NCBI GenBank assembly: GCA_900552115.1
Contig: URYP01000079.1
Location: forward strand, 1-9,656
Reading direction: 5' to 3'
Origin: an uncultured Oscillospiraceae bacterium
Lineage (GTDB): Bacteria; Bacillota; Clostridia; Oscillospirales; Acutalibacteraceae
DNA: 9,656 nt
Numbering within the stretch: position 1 is the first letter of the stretch; each line of letters starts with the position of its first letter. The notes under the pieces were generated by a model. It was not told the origin of the DNA. It searched no databases and worked only from the letters and a program-made list of their open reading frames with translations. Of this stretch, positions 1-7,440 are shown piece after piece. A program made the translations under genes and the position numbers.

Positions 1-9
1 GGCTTTTAT

Positions 10-336
10 TTATAAAGGACGGTTGTGCCCGCGCAGATACAACAGAAAACCCGCATACTCCCGCAGACGGGGAATATCTTCTTCCGAAAATTGGGCGGGC
101 AGGCGAAAGTAGCGGCGATGTTTCTCATAGGGATGCGGATTGGACGTCATGCCGACCAGATAGTCCACGGATACCCCGAAATATTGGGCCATCGCCATTT
201 TGATGGCATCCGGTGGTTCACTCTTGTCTCGCTCGTACGCTGAAATGGAGTGCTTGTTGATGTTCAGTATGGCTGCCAATTCATCCTGCGTCAAGCCGGC
301 ATCTTTGCGCAGTTCCAGCAAACGTTCCCCAATCAA
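10..336 (-). CDS. XRE-family (Cro/CI-type) HTH transcriptional regulator
   Basis: This 108-residue protein has an N-terminal Cro/CI-type helix-turn-helix at about residues 5-60. The recognisable core includes GLTQDELA, then the recognition region NKHSISAYERDKSEP, then the closing helix segment FGVSVDYLVG. The C-terminal tail (SEEDIPRLREYAGFLLYLRG) resembles the short helical tail common in clostridial XRE regulators. I start it at the TTG at 336-334. That start has an AGGAGG site 9 nt upstream and gives the family-typical opening IGERLLELRK. A GTG at 366 would add ten basic residues but has no visible Shine-Dalgarno and lies almost on the transcript start predicted from a TATAAT at 379-374. 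The gene is divergent from the diguanylate cyclase gene at 567, so local control or autoregulation is plausible. Its target is unknown. Confidence 0.85.
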   Translation of the reverse strand: MIGERLLELRKDAGLTQDELAAILNINKHSISAYERDKSEPPDAIKMAMAQYFGVSVDYLVGMTSNPHPYEKHRRYFRLPAQFSEEDIPRLREYAGFLLYLRGHNRPL

Positions 337-345
337 CCGGAACAC

Positions 346-354
346 CCTCCTTTT
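346..354 (-). promoter_or_regulatory. Ribosome binding site deciding the XRE start
   Basis: The minus strand reads AAAAGGAGG here, 9 nt before the TTG codon at 336-334. It lies inside the frame of the longer GTG-started alternative, so it supports the shorter protein. Confidence 0.6.
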
Positions 355-373
355 CCTGTTTTTCACGGTTTCT

Positions 374-379
374 ATTATA
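374..379 (-). promoter_or_regulatory. Possible -10 box for the XRE gene
   Basis: A perfect TATAAT lies on the minus strand about 38 nt upstream of the TTG start. No good -35 hexamer sits 16-18 nt further upstream, so the promoter would be weak or need help. The region is AT-rich, so chance occurrence is possible. Confidence 0.35.
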
Positions 380-407
380 GATTAATTCTCTACTGCTCTC
401 CGATATA

Positions 408-437
408 TTGACAAATAAGTTACCAGTATGGTATAAA
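408..437 (+). promoter_or_regulatory. Sigma-A/sigma-70 type promoter for the GGDEF gene
   Basis: A perfect -35 TTGACA (408-413) is followed after 18 nt by TATAAA (432-437). Transcription would begin near 444-446 and leave a 5' untranslated region of about 120 nt before the cyclase start at 567. This is the best promoter match on the plus strand in the divergent gap. Confidence 0.6.
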
Positions 438-487
438 AGTAGAATAATAATCTATTTATTAGCCCAACCAGGCATATATATTCGACA

Positions 488-509
488 TAAGTATAATTTC
501 CTATACTTA
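488..509. promoter_or_regulatory. Inverted repeat, candidate operator
   Basis: TAAGTATA (488-495) and TATACTTA (502-509) are perfect 8-bp inverted arms separated by 6 nt. Size and symmetry suit a dimeric HTH regulator such as the neighbouring XRE protein. It lies downstream of the predicted cyclase promoter, where a bound repressor could block elongation, and a TATAAT (492-497) overlaps it. A second weaker repeat, TAATAA (445-450) with TTATTA (456-461), lies upstream. Binding by the XRE protein is inference. Confidence 0.4.
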
Positions 510-566
510 ACAAATTTCACCGCAGTCTCGGTCCATCAGGCCGGAATAGAAGGGGGCGACGGTTAG

Positions 567-1724
567 ATGGAAAACGAATGGCCAGCGATTATTATGACAG
601 GCATCGTTATGGTGGGATGCGCATTGGCCATGCTTCTTTGGGGAACCTGGCGATACCCGGCCCGAATTATGGTTCCGCTGTTTCTAAGCGGGCTGGCCGT
701 GAGCATGGGGCTGTATGCACTCCTGGTCGGTTACGGCTGCCCCATTCTGCCCGCATCGGCTGGATTGGCGCTTCCCTTTCTCTTCATTTTCTACCCAGCA
801 TCGCGCTACCGGGATGCCCGGTTTTTCTATACTGTTTGCCAAACCTGTCTGCCCGGCCTCTCCCTGTTTCTTCTAATATGCTACTATTTGCAGAGAGGGT
901 ATGATGCAGCGGCCCTGTTTCTGCTGTTCTCCGGCGCCGCTGTGGAAAGCCTTTTGTTGATCCGTTTTCGGGACCGTTACCGGATGGCACAGGAAGCCCT
1001 TTCGTGCGGCTGGCTGCAACTGGTACTGCTGACGGCCGCCGCATGGCTGCCCACGATCGGGATTATTGGCTGGATACCACAGGGAGGGTTTCTCTGCCTG
1101 ATAACGCAAGCCGCCGGATATCTGGCCGCCGGCTGGATTATCAAGCAGCAACGACGGCTGGACGACCTCTCCAGAGATACCCGCGCCTTACGAGAGCATA
1201 TCCGGGAGCTGGAAGCCTGTTACGATATGGCCTATCGGGATGCCCTGACCAAAGCGGGCAACCGCGCCGCGCTGGACCGGGATATGCAGCGGATGGCCCA
1301 GCACCGGGTTGGCTGGATTTCCTGTTGGATGATGGATCTCAACAACCTCAAGGAGACCAATGACTCCTATGGCCATGCAGCGGGAGACCGTCTGCTGGTC
1401 GGCCTGAGCAAAACCGCACGGGACGTACTGGGATCGTATGGATCCATTTACCGTATCGGCGGGGATGAATTTCTGGTCCTGCTGCCGGAGGCTGAGGGTG
1501 ATGACCGGTTCCGGCGGGAGTCCGCTCTGCACGATGCCATCGAAACATACAATCGTAAGCGGGCCATCCCGATTTCCGTTGCCGTGGGCGGCGCCACCGG
1601 GTATATTGGCGCGGTAAGCGCCTGCGAAACCCTGACCCGCCTCCAGGCGCTGATAGAAGAAGCCGACCGGCAAATGTACTGCAAAAAAAGACGGCGGCGG
1701 GAAAGCGATGTGACGCTGGTATAA
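567..1724 (+). CDS. Membrane-anchored GGDEF diguanylate cyclase
   Basis: This 385-residue protein is predicted to make cyclic di-GMP from two GTP at the membrane. Residues 5 to about 192 form six or seven hydrophobic segments separated by short basic loops. No named N-terminal sensor domain is recognised. A charged, probably coiled-coil linker at about 193-220 leads into a GGDEF domain at about 221-375. Visible motifs are DALTKAGNR (225-233), the metal-site region MMDLNNLKETND (255-266), YGHAAGDRLL, and the intact signature YRIGGDEF (295-302), so activity is expected. The product-inhibition I-site (RxxD, with R nine residues before the first G of the signature) is absent: those positions read GSYG. 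The start ATG has AGGGGG about 10 nt upstream. No EAL domain or other c-di-GMP protein is nearby. The gene is divergent from the XRE regulator and ends at a strong hairpin. Confidence 0.9.
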   Translation: MENEWPAIIMTGIVMVGCALAMLLWGTWRYPARIMVPLFLSGLAVSMGLYALLVGYGCPILPASAGLALPFLFIFYPASRYRDARFFYTVCQTCLPGLSLFLLICYYLQRGYDAAALFLLFSGAAVESLLLIRFRDRYRMAQEALSCGWLQLVLLTAAAWLPTIGIIGWIPQGGFLCLITQAAGYLAAGWIIKQQRRLDDLSRDTRALREHIRELEACYDMAYRDALTKAGNRAALDRDMQRMAQHRVGWISCWMMDLNNLKETNDSYGHAAGDRLLVGLSKTARDVLGSYGSIYRIGGDEFLVLLPEAEGDDRFRRESALHDAIETYNRKRAIPISVAVGGATGYIGAVSACETLTRLQALIEEADRQMYCKKRRRRESDVTLV

Positions 1725-1768
1725 AAAAGCACCCCTCTGTTGCATCTCTGCAACAGAGGGGTGCTTTT
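1725..1768. terminator. Bidirectional rho-independent terminator
   Basis: Two perfectly complementary 20-nt arms (1725-1744 and 1749-1768) flank a TCTC loop. The GC-rich core is GCACCCCTCTGTTGCA, and the A-run on one side and T-run on the other serve as U-tracts in either direction. It begins directly after the cyclase stop codon and lies downstream of pheA on the other strand, so it probably ends both converging transcripts. Confidence 0.92.
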
Positions 1769-1778
1769 GGATACTACA

Positions 1779-1946
1779 TTATAACATCGGTTTCTCAACC
1801 GGCGGAACAAATTCCAATAAATCCCCAATGGAACAGTCCAGAACCGTACAAAGCCGGGCCAACACATCAATATCCAGACGGGTAATGGTATTGTTACAAT
1901 AGTGGTTAATTTGTGTACGCTGCATTTCCGCACGGTGGCTCAGCTT
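1779..1946 (-). pseudogene. 5'-truncated small XRE-family HTH regulator remnant
   Basis: One minus-strand frame carries the C-terminal two thirds of a small HTH protein of the HTH_26/YozG-like kind. It reads KLSHRAEMQRTQINHYCNNT, then a stretch containing TRLDIDVLARLC, then LDCSIGDLLEFVPP and a short tail before TAA at 1781-1779. Intact relatives are about 65-75 residues and begin with some 15-20 more residues before this point. Here the frame is closed upstream by a TGA at 1949-1947, and pheA ends only 8 nt beyond that. Translation could start at the ATG at 1925 to give 48 residues, but no Shine-Dalgarno is visible there and half the DNA-binding motif would be missing. A decayed or cut-off gene is the simplest reading. 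A functional micro-protein cannot be excluded. Confidence 0.65.
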
Positions 1947-1957
1947 TCAATATTTAT

Positions 1958-3121
1958 TTACGACTCCCATTCGGTATAATTCCCCAAAAAGGTAAACTGA
2001 GGCATTTCCTCCGACAGCGCGCAGAGCAGCTCCAACGTATTCTCCCGCGCGACGCTGCCCTCGAAATCCAGATAAAACGCATATTCAAAGTCGCCGGTCC
2101 TCATGGGGCGGCTTTCTATTTTAGTCAGGTTCAGCCCCTCAATAGCGAACCGGGACAGGGTGCGGTAAAGCGACCCCGTTTCGTGGGGGATGGAAAATAT
2201 CAGGCTGATTTTGCCTGCCTCCGGCGGAATCACCGCGCGTTTGGATATGGCGATGAACCGGGTGCAGTTGTGGGGAACCGACTGGATATCCCGCTCCAGA
2301 ATTTGCAGGCCATACAGATCGGCCGCCTGTTCGGACGCAATCGCGCCGATGGTAGGATCGCCGCTGCGGGCTACCATATCCGCCGCCATGGCCGTATTGG
2401 CGTAAGCGTGGGCGTGCAACCCGTGCGATACGATGTATTCGCCGCACTGAGACAGCGCCTGGTGATGGGAATACACATCGGTTATATGTTGTGTGCCGGG
2501 CAGGGCCATCAGGCAGTGGTGCACCTTCACCACCGCCGCCGACACAATGGAAAACCGGTGCGCCAGGATCAGGTCGAACACTTCGTTGACCGATCCGGTC
2601 GAAGAATTTTCCACCGGCACCACACCGTAATCGGCGCGTCCATCCTCTACAGCGGCAAACACCTCAGCAAAGGAGGCCACAAACAGCGGCTCCCGCCCGT
2701 CCTCGCGGCAAAAGGGAAACATGGCGCGCGCCGCCTCATGGGCGAACGCACCGGCGCAGCCCGCACAGGCCACGCGCGTCTGCCCCGTACAAAGCGGCCT
2801 CTGCCGCGCCGACGCGATTTCCTGCCGCAGCGCGTTCCCCGCGCCCATGCGCCGGTGCTGCAGCGCGCGGGAGGTATCCATCATAGTGGCGAATACGAGT
2901 TGCGCCGCTTCGGGATAGCCTGCCGCGTGCGGCCGCTCCCGCCGCACCTGCTCGGCGGCCTCCCGAAGCACCTCTGCTTCCCGTCCGGCGTTGAGAACCG
3001 GTAGGCCATGCTCTGCTTTATAAGCGGCCACCGCCGCCGAGCAGTCCATCCGCCGGCAGAGCAGGGCCGCCATCGCTTCGTCTATCTCATCGATCTGCCG
3101 GCGCAGTTCGGTTAAATCCAT
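1958..3121 (-). CDS. pheA: Bifunctional chorismate mutase / prephenate dehydratase (P-protein)
   Basis: Converts chorismate to prephenate and then to phenylpyruvate, the committed route to Phe. Residues 1-85 form an AroQ-type chorismate mutase (LRRQIDEIDEAM, AAYKAEHGLPVLNAGREAEVL). About 115-297 is the prephenate dehydratase domain, with GAFAHEAA, GVVPVENSSTGSVNEVFDLI and the conserved NCTRF. About 303-383 is an ACT domain with the Phe-binding motifs ETGSLY and ESRP, so allosteric feedback by Phe is expected. The ATG at 3121 gives 387 residues, normal for the family. A GTG one codon earlier (3124) would overlap the aroC stop by 4 nt. Either way pheA is translationally coupled to aroC. It is the last gene of the operon, followed by an XRE remnant and the shared terminator. 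Confidence 0.96.
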   Translation of the reverse strand: MDLTELRRQIDEIDEAMAALLCRRMDCSAAVAAYKAEHGLPVLNAGREAEVLREAAEQVRRERPHAAGYPEAAQLVFATMMDTSRALQHRRMGAGNALRQEIASARQRPLCTGQTRVACAGCAGAFAHEAARAMFPFCREDGREPLFVASFAEVFAAVEDGRADYGVVPVENSSTGSVNEVFDLILAHRFSIVSAAVVKVHHCLMALPGTQHITDVYSHHQALSQCGEYIVSHGLHAHAYANTAMAADMVARSGDPTIGAIASEQAADLYGLQILERDIQSVPHNCTRFIAISKRAVIPPEAGKISLIFSIPHETGSLYRTLSRFAIEGLNLTKIESRPMRTGDFEYAFYLDFEGSVARENTLELLCALSEEMPQFTFLGNYTEWES

Positions 3122-4230
3122 CACCGCACCCCCGTTTCGGTTTGCAGGATATCCAGAATCCCCACAGCCAAAGCTGCTTCTACTACCGGCAGGGCCCGCG
3201 GGACAATGCAGGGATCGTGCCGGCCCTTGATAATCAGCTTAGCGTTTTCCCGTGTTTTACAGTCGATGGTGTCCTGCTCGCGACTGATGGAGGCGGTGGG
3301 CTTAATAACGGCCCGCACGATCAGCGGCATACCGCTGGTGATGCCGCCCAAGATGCCGCCGTTGTGGTTGGTCGCTGTGACCACGGACCCGTCCTCCCGG
3401 TACCTCCAGCAATCGTTGGCCTCGCTGCCCCGCATACCGGCCAGCCGAAAACCATCTCCGAATTCCACGCCTTTGACCGCCGGAATACCGAACAGGAGGG
3501 GGGCCAGCCGGTTCTCCACCCCGTCGAACATAGGGGACCCCCAGCCGGCCGGCAGGCCGACCGCCGCCGCTTCCACCAGACCGCCCACACTGTCGAGATC
3601 CAGCCGTGCCGTTTCCACCGCGTCACGCATTTTCTGTTCCACCGAAGGATCGTTCAGCGAAAAGGGGACAGCGGACAGCCGGTCGAGCTGTTCCGCCGTT
3701 ACAGCGGCGCTGTTAAACGGCTGGTCGGCGATGCCGGCAATTGCGGCGATATGGCCGCCCACCGTAATGCCGTGCCTCTTTAAAATCTGGCGGCAAACTG
3801 CCCCCGCGAACACCAGCGGCGCGGTCAGCCGGCCGCTGAAGTGGCCGCCGCCGCGGATATCGTTAAAGCCGCCGTACCGTATCGCCCCCGTATAATCCGC
3901 ATGTCCCGGGCGGGGCATGCGCAAGATATTGGCATAATCCCCCGATCGCTGGCTTTCATTCTCGATCACCATGCAAAGGGGCGCTCCTGTGGTGTGAAGG
4001 GGTGCGCCGCTCCCTTCGCATACGCCGGACAGGATACGGGGCGTGTCGCTTTCCCGCCGGGTGGTGGCGGTTTTGTCTGTTCCCGGCGCGCGGCGAGCCA
4101 TCTGCACCCGTACCGCGTCCATATCAATCTCTTCGCCGGCAGGCAGGCCGTCCAGCACGCAGCCGATCGCCTCCCCATGGCTTTCCCCGAATATGGATAG
4201 TTTCAGCCTCTGTCCGATTATGGATGCCAT
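3121..4230 (-). CDS. aroC: Chorismate synthase
   Basis: Catalyses the last shared step, the FMN-dependent 1,4-elimination of phosphate from EPSP to give chorismate. The 369-residue length is typical. Family signatures are GESHGEAIG (15-23), RPGHADYTGAIRYG (107-120), GGGHFSGR (127-134) and the C-terminal GRHDPCIVPRALPVVEA. The segment ATNHNGGILGGITSGMP is the conserved flavin/phosphate-binding region. The start ATG at 4230 lies inside the end of aroA (13-nt overlap), with GGGGG about 9 nt upstream, so coupled translation is likely. Its stop overlaps the pheA start. No flavin reductase is encoded nearby, as is usual for monofunctional bacterial enzymes. Confidence 0.97.
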   Translation of the reverse strand: MASIIGQRLKLSIFGESHGEAIGCVLDGLPAGEEIDMDAVRVQMARRAPGTDKTATTRRESDTPRILSGVCEGSGAPLHTTGAPLCMVIENESQRSGDYANILRMPRPGHADYTGAIRYGGFNDIRGGGHFSGRLTAPLVFAGAVCRQILKRHGITVGGHIAAIAGIADQPFNSAAVTAEQLDRLSAVPFSLNDPSVEQKMRDAVETARLDLDSVGGLVEAAAVGLPAGWGSPMFDGVENRLAPLLFGIPAVKGVEFGDGFRLAGMRGSEANDCWRYREDGSVVTATNHNGGILGGITSGMPLIVRAVIKPTASISREQDTIDCKTRENAKLIIKGRHDPCIVPRALPVVEAALAVGILDILQTETGVR

Positions 4231-5477
4231 ATGGTTTGTCCCCCAATCCCATGAAAATCCTTAAAAAAGGTCGGCCAGCTTTTCCCCACGCTGTCCGCGT
4301 CGGTTACCGTTACGGCATGGATGCTTCCCAATGCCGCCACCGCCATACTCATGACGATGCGATGATCGTTGTATCCCTGGACGAAGCCGCCGCGCAGGGG
4401 AAATCCTCCCCGTATGAGCAGGCCGTCCGGTTCTTCCGTAATGTTCGCGCCAATCCGGCGAAGGCCGTCGGCTACGGCTGCCAGACGGTCGCTCTCCTTA
4501 ATCCTGAGCCTGCCGGCGTTATAAATATGGGTCTCCCCCTGTGCGTAAGCGGCTACCACCGCTAATATGGGCACCAGATCGGGAATCTGCGCCGCGTCGA
4601 TAGGGATTCCCGTCAGCGGCGCTTTTCGGCAGAGCAGGCCGTCCGATTCCTCCACAATATCCGCGCCAAACCGCCGTAGCAGGGAGACGATGGTTTTGTC
4701 TCCCTGCGCTGCCTCTGGGTCGAGACCCCGCAGACGTACCTGGCCGGCAATCGCCCCCGCCGCCAGAAAGAAGGCGGCCTGCGACCAGTCCTTTTCCACG
4801 CGGTACGACTGCGGCGTATACGCTTGTCCTCCGGGAATATCCCATCCGTCCGTCCGGGGAAGAATGACAACGCCCGCCTGCCGCAGGGTGCGAAGGGTCA
4901 TCTCCACATAACCCGCCGATTCCAGCGGGGTCGTCAGCCGCAGCACGCTGTCTTCCCGGCAGAGGGGCAGCGCGAACAGCAGGCCGGTCAGAAATTGGCT
5001 GGATATGTTGCCGGGCACCGCATAGTCTCCAGCCTCGAGCCGGCCGGACAGGGTGAGCGGCAATCCCCCGCCCGGATTATACAGGTGCAGGCCATGGGCC
5101 GGCAAGCACTCGGCGTAGACCCCCAGCGGCCGCTGGGGCAGCCGGCCCCGGCCTACAAAGGTGGCCGGTATACCCTTGACACCAAACAGCGGAATTAAAA
5201 ACCGCAGCGTTGAGCCACTCTCGCGGCAGTCCACCACCGGGGCTTCCGGGACAGCGGCGTGGGCAAATACGGCGGTGTCTCCCTCTTTTCGGACGGAAAC
5301 GCCCCATCCGGCGACACCCTCCAGTGTAGCCGCCATATCGGCGGAGGGAAGTACCCCCTCCACCCGGCCGCTTCCCGCCAGAGCCGCTGCGATCAACGCC
5401 CGATGCGCCGCGGATTTAGAGGGGGGAACCAGTCCCGAACCGTGAACCGGCCCGGGCAGACAGGTAACCGTGCTCAT
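4218..5477 (-). CDS. aroA: 3-phosphoshikimate 1-carboxyvinyltransferase (EPSP synthase)
   Basis: Transfers the enolpyruvyl group of PEP to shikimate-3-phosphate. The 419-residue product has the expected motifs in order: VPPSKSAAHRAL (K21, S22, R26), ESGSTLRFLIP (86-96), GRGRLPQRPL, GNISSQFLTGLL, EKDWSQAAFFLAAGA, the catalytic IPDLVPILAV (D300), RIKESDRL (E328, R331) and GYNDHRIVMS. The open frame extends upstream to 5675, but that part overlaps aroB and does not look like protein of this family. The ATG at 5477 has AAAGGAGAG 8 nt upstream and gives the normal length. In the PEP-site loop, Phe93 occupies the position of E. coli Pro101. I draw no conclusion about inhibitor sensitivity. It lies 31 nt after aroB and overlaps aroC. 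Confidence 0.97.
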   Translation of the reverse strand: MSTVTCLPGPVHGSGLVPPSKSAAHRALIAAALAGSGRVEGVLPSADMAATLEGVAGWGVSVRKEGDTAVFAHAAVPEAPVVDCRESGSTLRFLIPLFGVKGIPATFVGRGRLPQRPLGVYAECLPAHGLHLYNPGGGLPLTLSGRLEAGDYAVPGNISSQFLTGLLFALPLCREDSVLRLTTPLESAGYVEMTLRTLRQAGVVILPRTDGWDIPGGQAYTPQSYRVEKDWSQAAFFLAAGAIAGQVRLRGLDPEAAQGDKTIVSLLRRFGADIVEESDGLLCRKAPLTGIPIDAAQIPDLVPILAVVAAYAQGETHIYNAGRLRIKESDRLAAVADGLRRIGANITEEPDGLLIRGGFPLRGGFVQGYNDHRIVMSMAVAALGSIHAVTVTDADSVGKSWPTFFKDFHGIGGQTIWHP

Positions 5478-5483
5478 GGGTCG

Positions 5484-5492
5484 CTCTCCTTT
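5484..5492 (-). promoter_or_regulatory. Ribosome binding site fixing the aroA start
   Basis: The minus strand reads AAAGGAGAG, with 8 nt to the ATG at 5477. It decides for this start against in-frame codons up to 198 nt upstream that would run back into aroB. Confidence 0.8.
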
Positions 5493-5508
5493 CGTTCGCT
5501 GAGAATAC

Positions 5509-6573
5509 TCAAGCGTCCTCGCCCCGCAAAAACGCGCCCAGCAGCGACAGGGGCAGCCGGTAAATAAAACTGTCACCAATGGTATGCAGCAGCGCGAGAT
5601 CGATCGTGTCGCCCGCCCGCTTTTTATCGTTGGCCACGCCGGGCAGGTAATCGTCCAGGGTGGCGGTATCCGCAATGGGCAGGTCGTAGCACTGCAAAGC
5701 CCTCATAATGCGGGCCGTCGTCCCCTCTTCCGTCAGTTTCTGGCGCTCCGCCGCCTCGCTGATAATCACCATGCCGAGCGCCACGGCCCGGCCGTGTGTC
5801 AATGCCGTATAATCATAATATTTTTCCAGGGCATGGCCCATGGTATGGCCGAAATTGAGCAGCTTGCGCTCTCCCGACTCGTTCTCATCCCGTTCCACTA
5901 TGCCCTTTTTAATTTCCATGCAGCGGGCAATGGTGTTCTCCATATGCGTTTTATCCATCGCCGTCCCCGCCTCCAGCTGTGCGAACAGTTCCGCATCCTT
6001 GATGCAGGCGGTTTTGATGACCTCAGCCATGCCGTCGGCAAATGTTTCCGGGGGCAGCGTGGCAAGCGACTGGATGTCCGCGATCACCCGTATCGGCTGC
6101 CAGAAGGAGCCGACCAGGTTTTTGCCTTCCTCAATATCCACACCAGTTTTGCCGCCGATGGATGCGTCCACCTGTGCGAGCAGAGTTGTCGGAATCTGTA
6201 TGAAATCCGTCCCCCGCAGCCAGGTCGCCGCTGCAAAACCGGTCATATCGCCGGTCACACCGCCGCCGAGTGCCACCAGCAGGTCCTGCCGGGTCAGCGC
6301 CATGGCGGCCAGCTTGTGGTAAATATCCGCAATAACCGACAGCCGTTTGTGCTCTTCGCCCGCATCGAATACGAATACGTCGGCCGTATAGCCGGCCGCC
6401 TCGAACGAGCGCAGCACCCGTCCCGCCAACAGCGGAAAAACATGGGAATCGGTCACAATCAGGGCACGGGTGCCCTGATTGACTTCGCGCGCCAGGTCTC
6501 CGGCGCGGTCCAGCAGCTCCCGCCCCACCACGATATCGTAGGGCCGGGAGGTCTGTACATGTATGATTGTCAT
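5509..6573 (-). CDS. aroB: 3-dehydroquinate synthase
   Basis: Cyclises DAHP to 3-dehydroquinate using NAD+ and a divalent metal. The 354-residue length is normal. Visible motifs are DAGEEHK (70-76), the NAD-binding glycine-rich ALGGGVTGDMTGFAAATWLRG (part of 101-121), QIPTTLLAQVDASIGGKTGV (126-145), GMAEVIK with metal ligand E184, NFGHTMGHALE with H243, and HGRAVALGM with H260. An AAGGAGG site lies 8 nt before the ATG at 6573, one of the strongest Shine-Dalgarno sites in the operon. It follows tyrA after 24 nt and precedes aroA by 31 nt, so it is co-transcribed with both. Confidence 0.97.
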   Translation of the reverse strand: MTIIHVQTSRPYDIVVGRELLDRAGDLAREVNQGTRALIVTDSHVFPLLAGRVLRSFEAAGYTADVFVFDAGEEHKRLSVIADIYHKLAAMALTRQDLLVALGGGVTGDMTGFAAATWLRGTDFIQIPTTLLAQVDASIGGKTGVDIEEGKNLVGSFWQPIRVIADIQSLATLPPETFADGMAEVIKTACIKDAELFAQLEAGTAMDKTHMENTIARCMEIKKGIVERDENESGERKLLNFGHTMGHALEKYYDYTALTHGRAVALGMVIISEAAERQKLTEEGTTARIMRALQCYDLPIADTATLDDYLPGVANDKKRAGDTIDLALLHTIGDSFIYRLPLSLLGAFLRGEDA

Positions 6574-6597
6574 GAGGCATTCCTCCTTTGGTTCCTG

Positions 6598-7437
6598 TTA
6601 CGGGTTTTCTTCTTTGCGGAGCCGGCCCTCCGCCAAAATCTGTTCCAGTGCCGGCCGGTCGCCGGCGGCAATCGTGTCACGGTATGCCTGCAGCCGGCCG
6701 ATCAGGCCGTCAATTTCCTCGCACAGCGCTTCGCTGTTCAGCAGGAACAGCCGGCTCCAGAGCGTCTCATCCACGGTCGCGACCCGGGACACATCCCGGT
6801 AGCTTCCCGCGGAAAACCCACGGTACTGCGGGCAGCGCGGCGACTGGACATAGGCGCCGGCCAGCACATGGGGAAGCTGGCTGGTAAACGCGATGATGCG
6901 GTCATGCTGCTGCGGCGTGGTAATCGTGAGATGGGTGCACCCCATCTCACGCGCCAGCGTCTCCATCCGCTCCCGCGCTTCCGGATCGGTGTCCGCCGTG
7001 GGGGTGAGAATATAGTTTGCACCGACGAACAGATCCGCGTCGGCATTGCCAAAGCCGCTGTGTTCCTTACCGGCCATGGGGTGCCCGCCTATAAACCGCA
7101 GCCCGTGCTGCGTGCAGAGCGGCTCGCACGCCTCCACAACCGCGCGTTTGACACCGCAGACGTCGCTGACCACAGCCCCTTTAGGTATAGCGGCGATATG
7201 CGCGGGCAAAAATTCCAGCAGATGCTGCGGAGCCAGCGCCAGCAGGACCGTGTCCACCCCCGCCAGCCGCTCCGGGCCGCCGGCCTCATCGACCGCCCCT
7301 TGCGAAAGGGCCGCTTCGCACACCGCCGGGTTGCAGTCAATGCCGACCAGGCGGTGATTCGTTCGACGGCGAAGGGACAGCGCCATAGACCCGCCGATCA
7401 ATCCTAATCCGACAATGGCAATGGTATGCGTACCCAT
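6598..7437 (-). CDS. tyrA: Prephenate dehydrogenase
   Basis: Oxidatively decarboxylates prephenate to 4-hydroxyphenylpyruvate, the tyrosine branch. The 279-residue protein begins with a Rossmann fold (IAIVGLGLIGGSMAL, glycines 10, 12 and 15, then the acidic residue in GIDCNP at the end of the second strand, which favours NAD). The substrate-site motif FIGGHPMAGKEHSGF contains the catalytic His119. QLPHVLAGAYV and GSYRDVSRVA follow in the all-helical dimerisation domain. There is no C-terminal ACT domain, so feedback by Tyr through such a domain is not expected, and no chorismate mutase is fused to it. The start ATG lies 3 nt after the aroF stop, with a GGGGT-type site inside aroF, which suggests coupled translation. 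Confidence 0.95.
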   Translation of the reverse strand: MGTHTIAIVGLGLIGGSMALSLRRRTNHRLVGIDCNPAVCEAALSQGAVDEAGGPERLAGVDTVLLALAPQHLLEFLPAHIAAIPKGAVVSDVCGVKRAVVEACEPLCTQHGLRFIGGHPMAGKEHSGFGNADADLFVGANYILTPTADTDPEARERMETLAREMGCTHLTITTPQQHDRIIAFTSQLPHVLAGAYVQSPRCPQYRGFSAGSYRDVSRVATVDETLWSRLFLLNSEALCEEIDGLIGRLQAYRDTIAAGDRPALEQILAEGRLRKEENP

Positions 7438-7440
7438 GAC

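Noticed and set aside
440..566. Cyclic di-GMP riboswitch in the 5' region of the cyclase gene
   Set aside because: I do not see the conserved GEMM-type elements; the stretch is AT-rich with only simple inverted repeats.
1448..1933. A 161-codon minus-strand frame covering the XRE remnant, the terminator and the end of the cyclase gene
   Set aside because: It crosses the terminator hairpin and is antisense to the GGDEF domain. The HTH similarity is in a different frame.
1913..3004. A 363-codon plus-strand open frame
   Set aside because: It is antisense to pheA, low in recognisable motifs and biased to Arg/His/Gly; a composition shadow.
5478..5675. N-terminal extension of aroA by 66 codons
   Set aside because: It overlaps aroB, lacks family resemblance, and a good Shine-Dalgarno stands just before the internal ATG at 5477 that gives the normal protein length.
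5584..7407. A 607-codon open frame on the plus strand
   Set aside because: It is antisense to aroB and tyrA, both with complete catalytic motifs. Its translation is rich in Arg, His and Gln, as expected for the reverse reading of GC-rich genes, and it matches no family I recognise.
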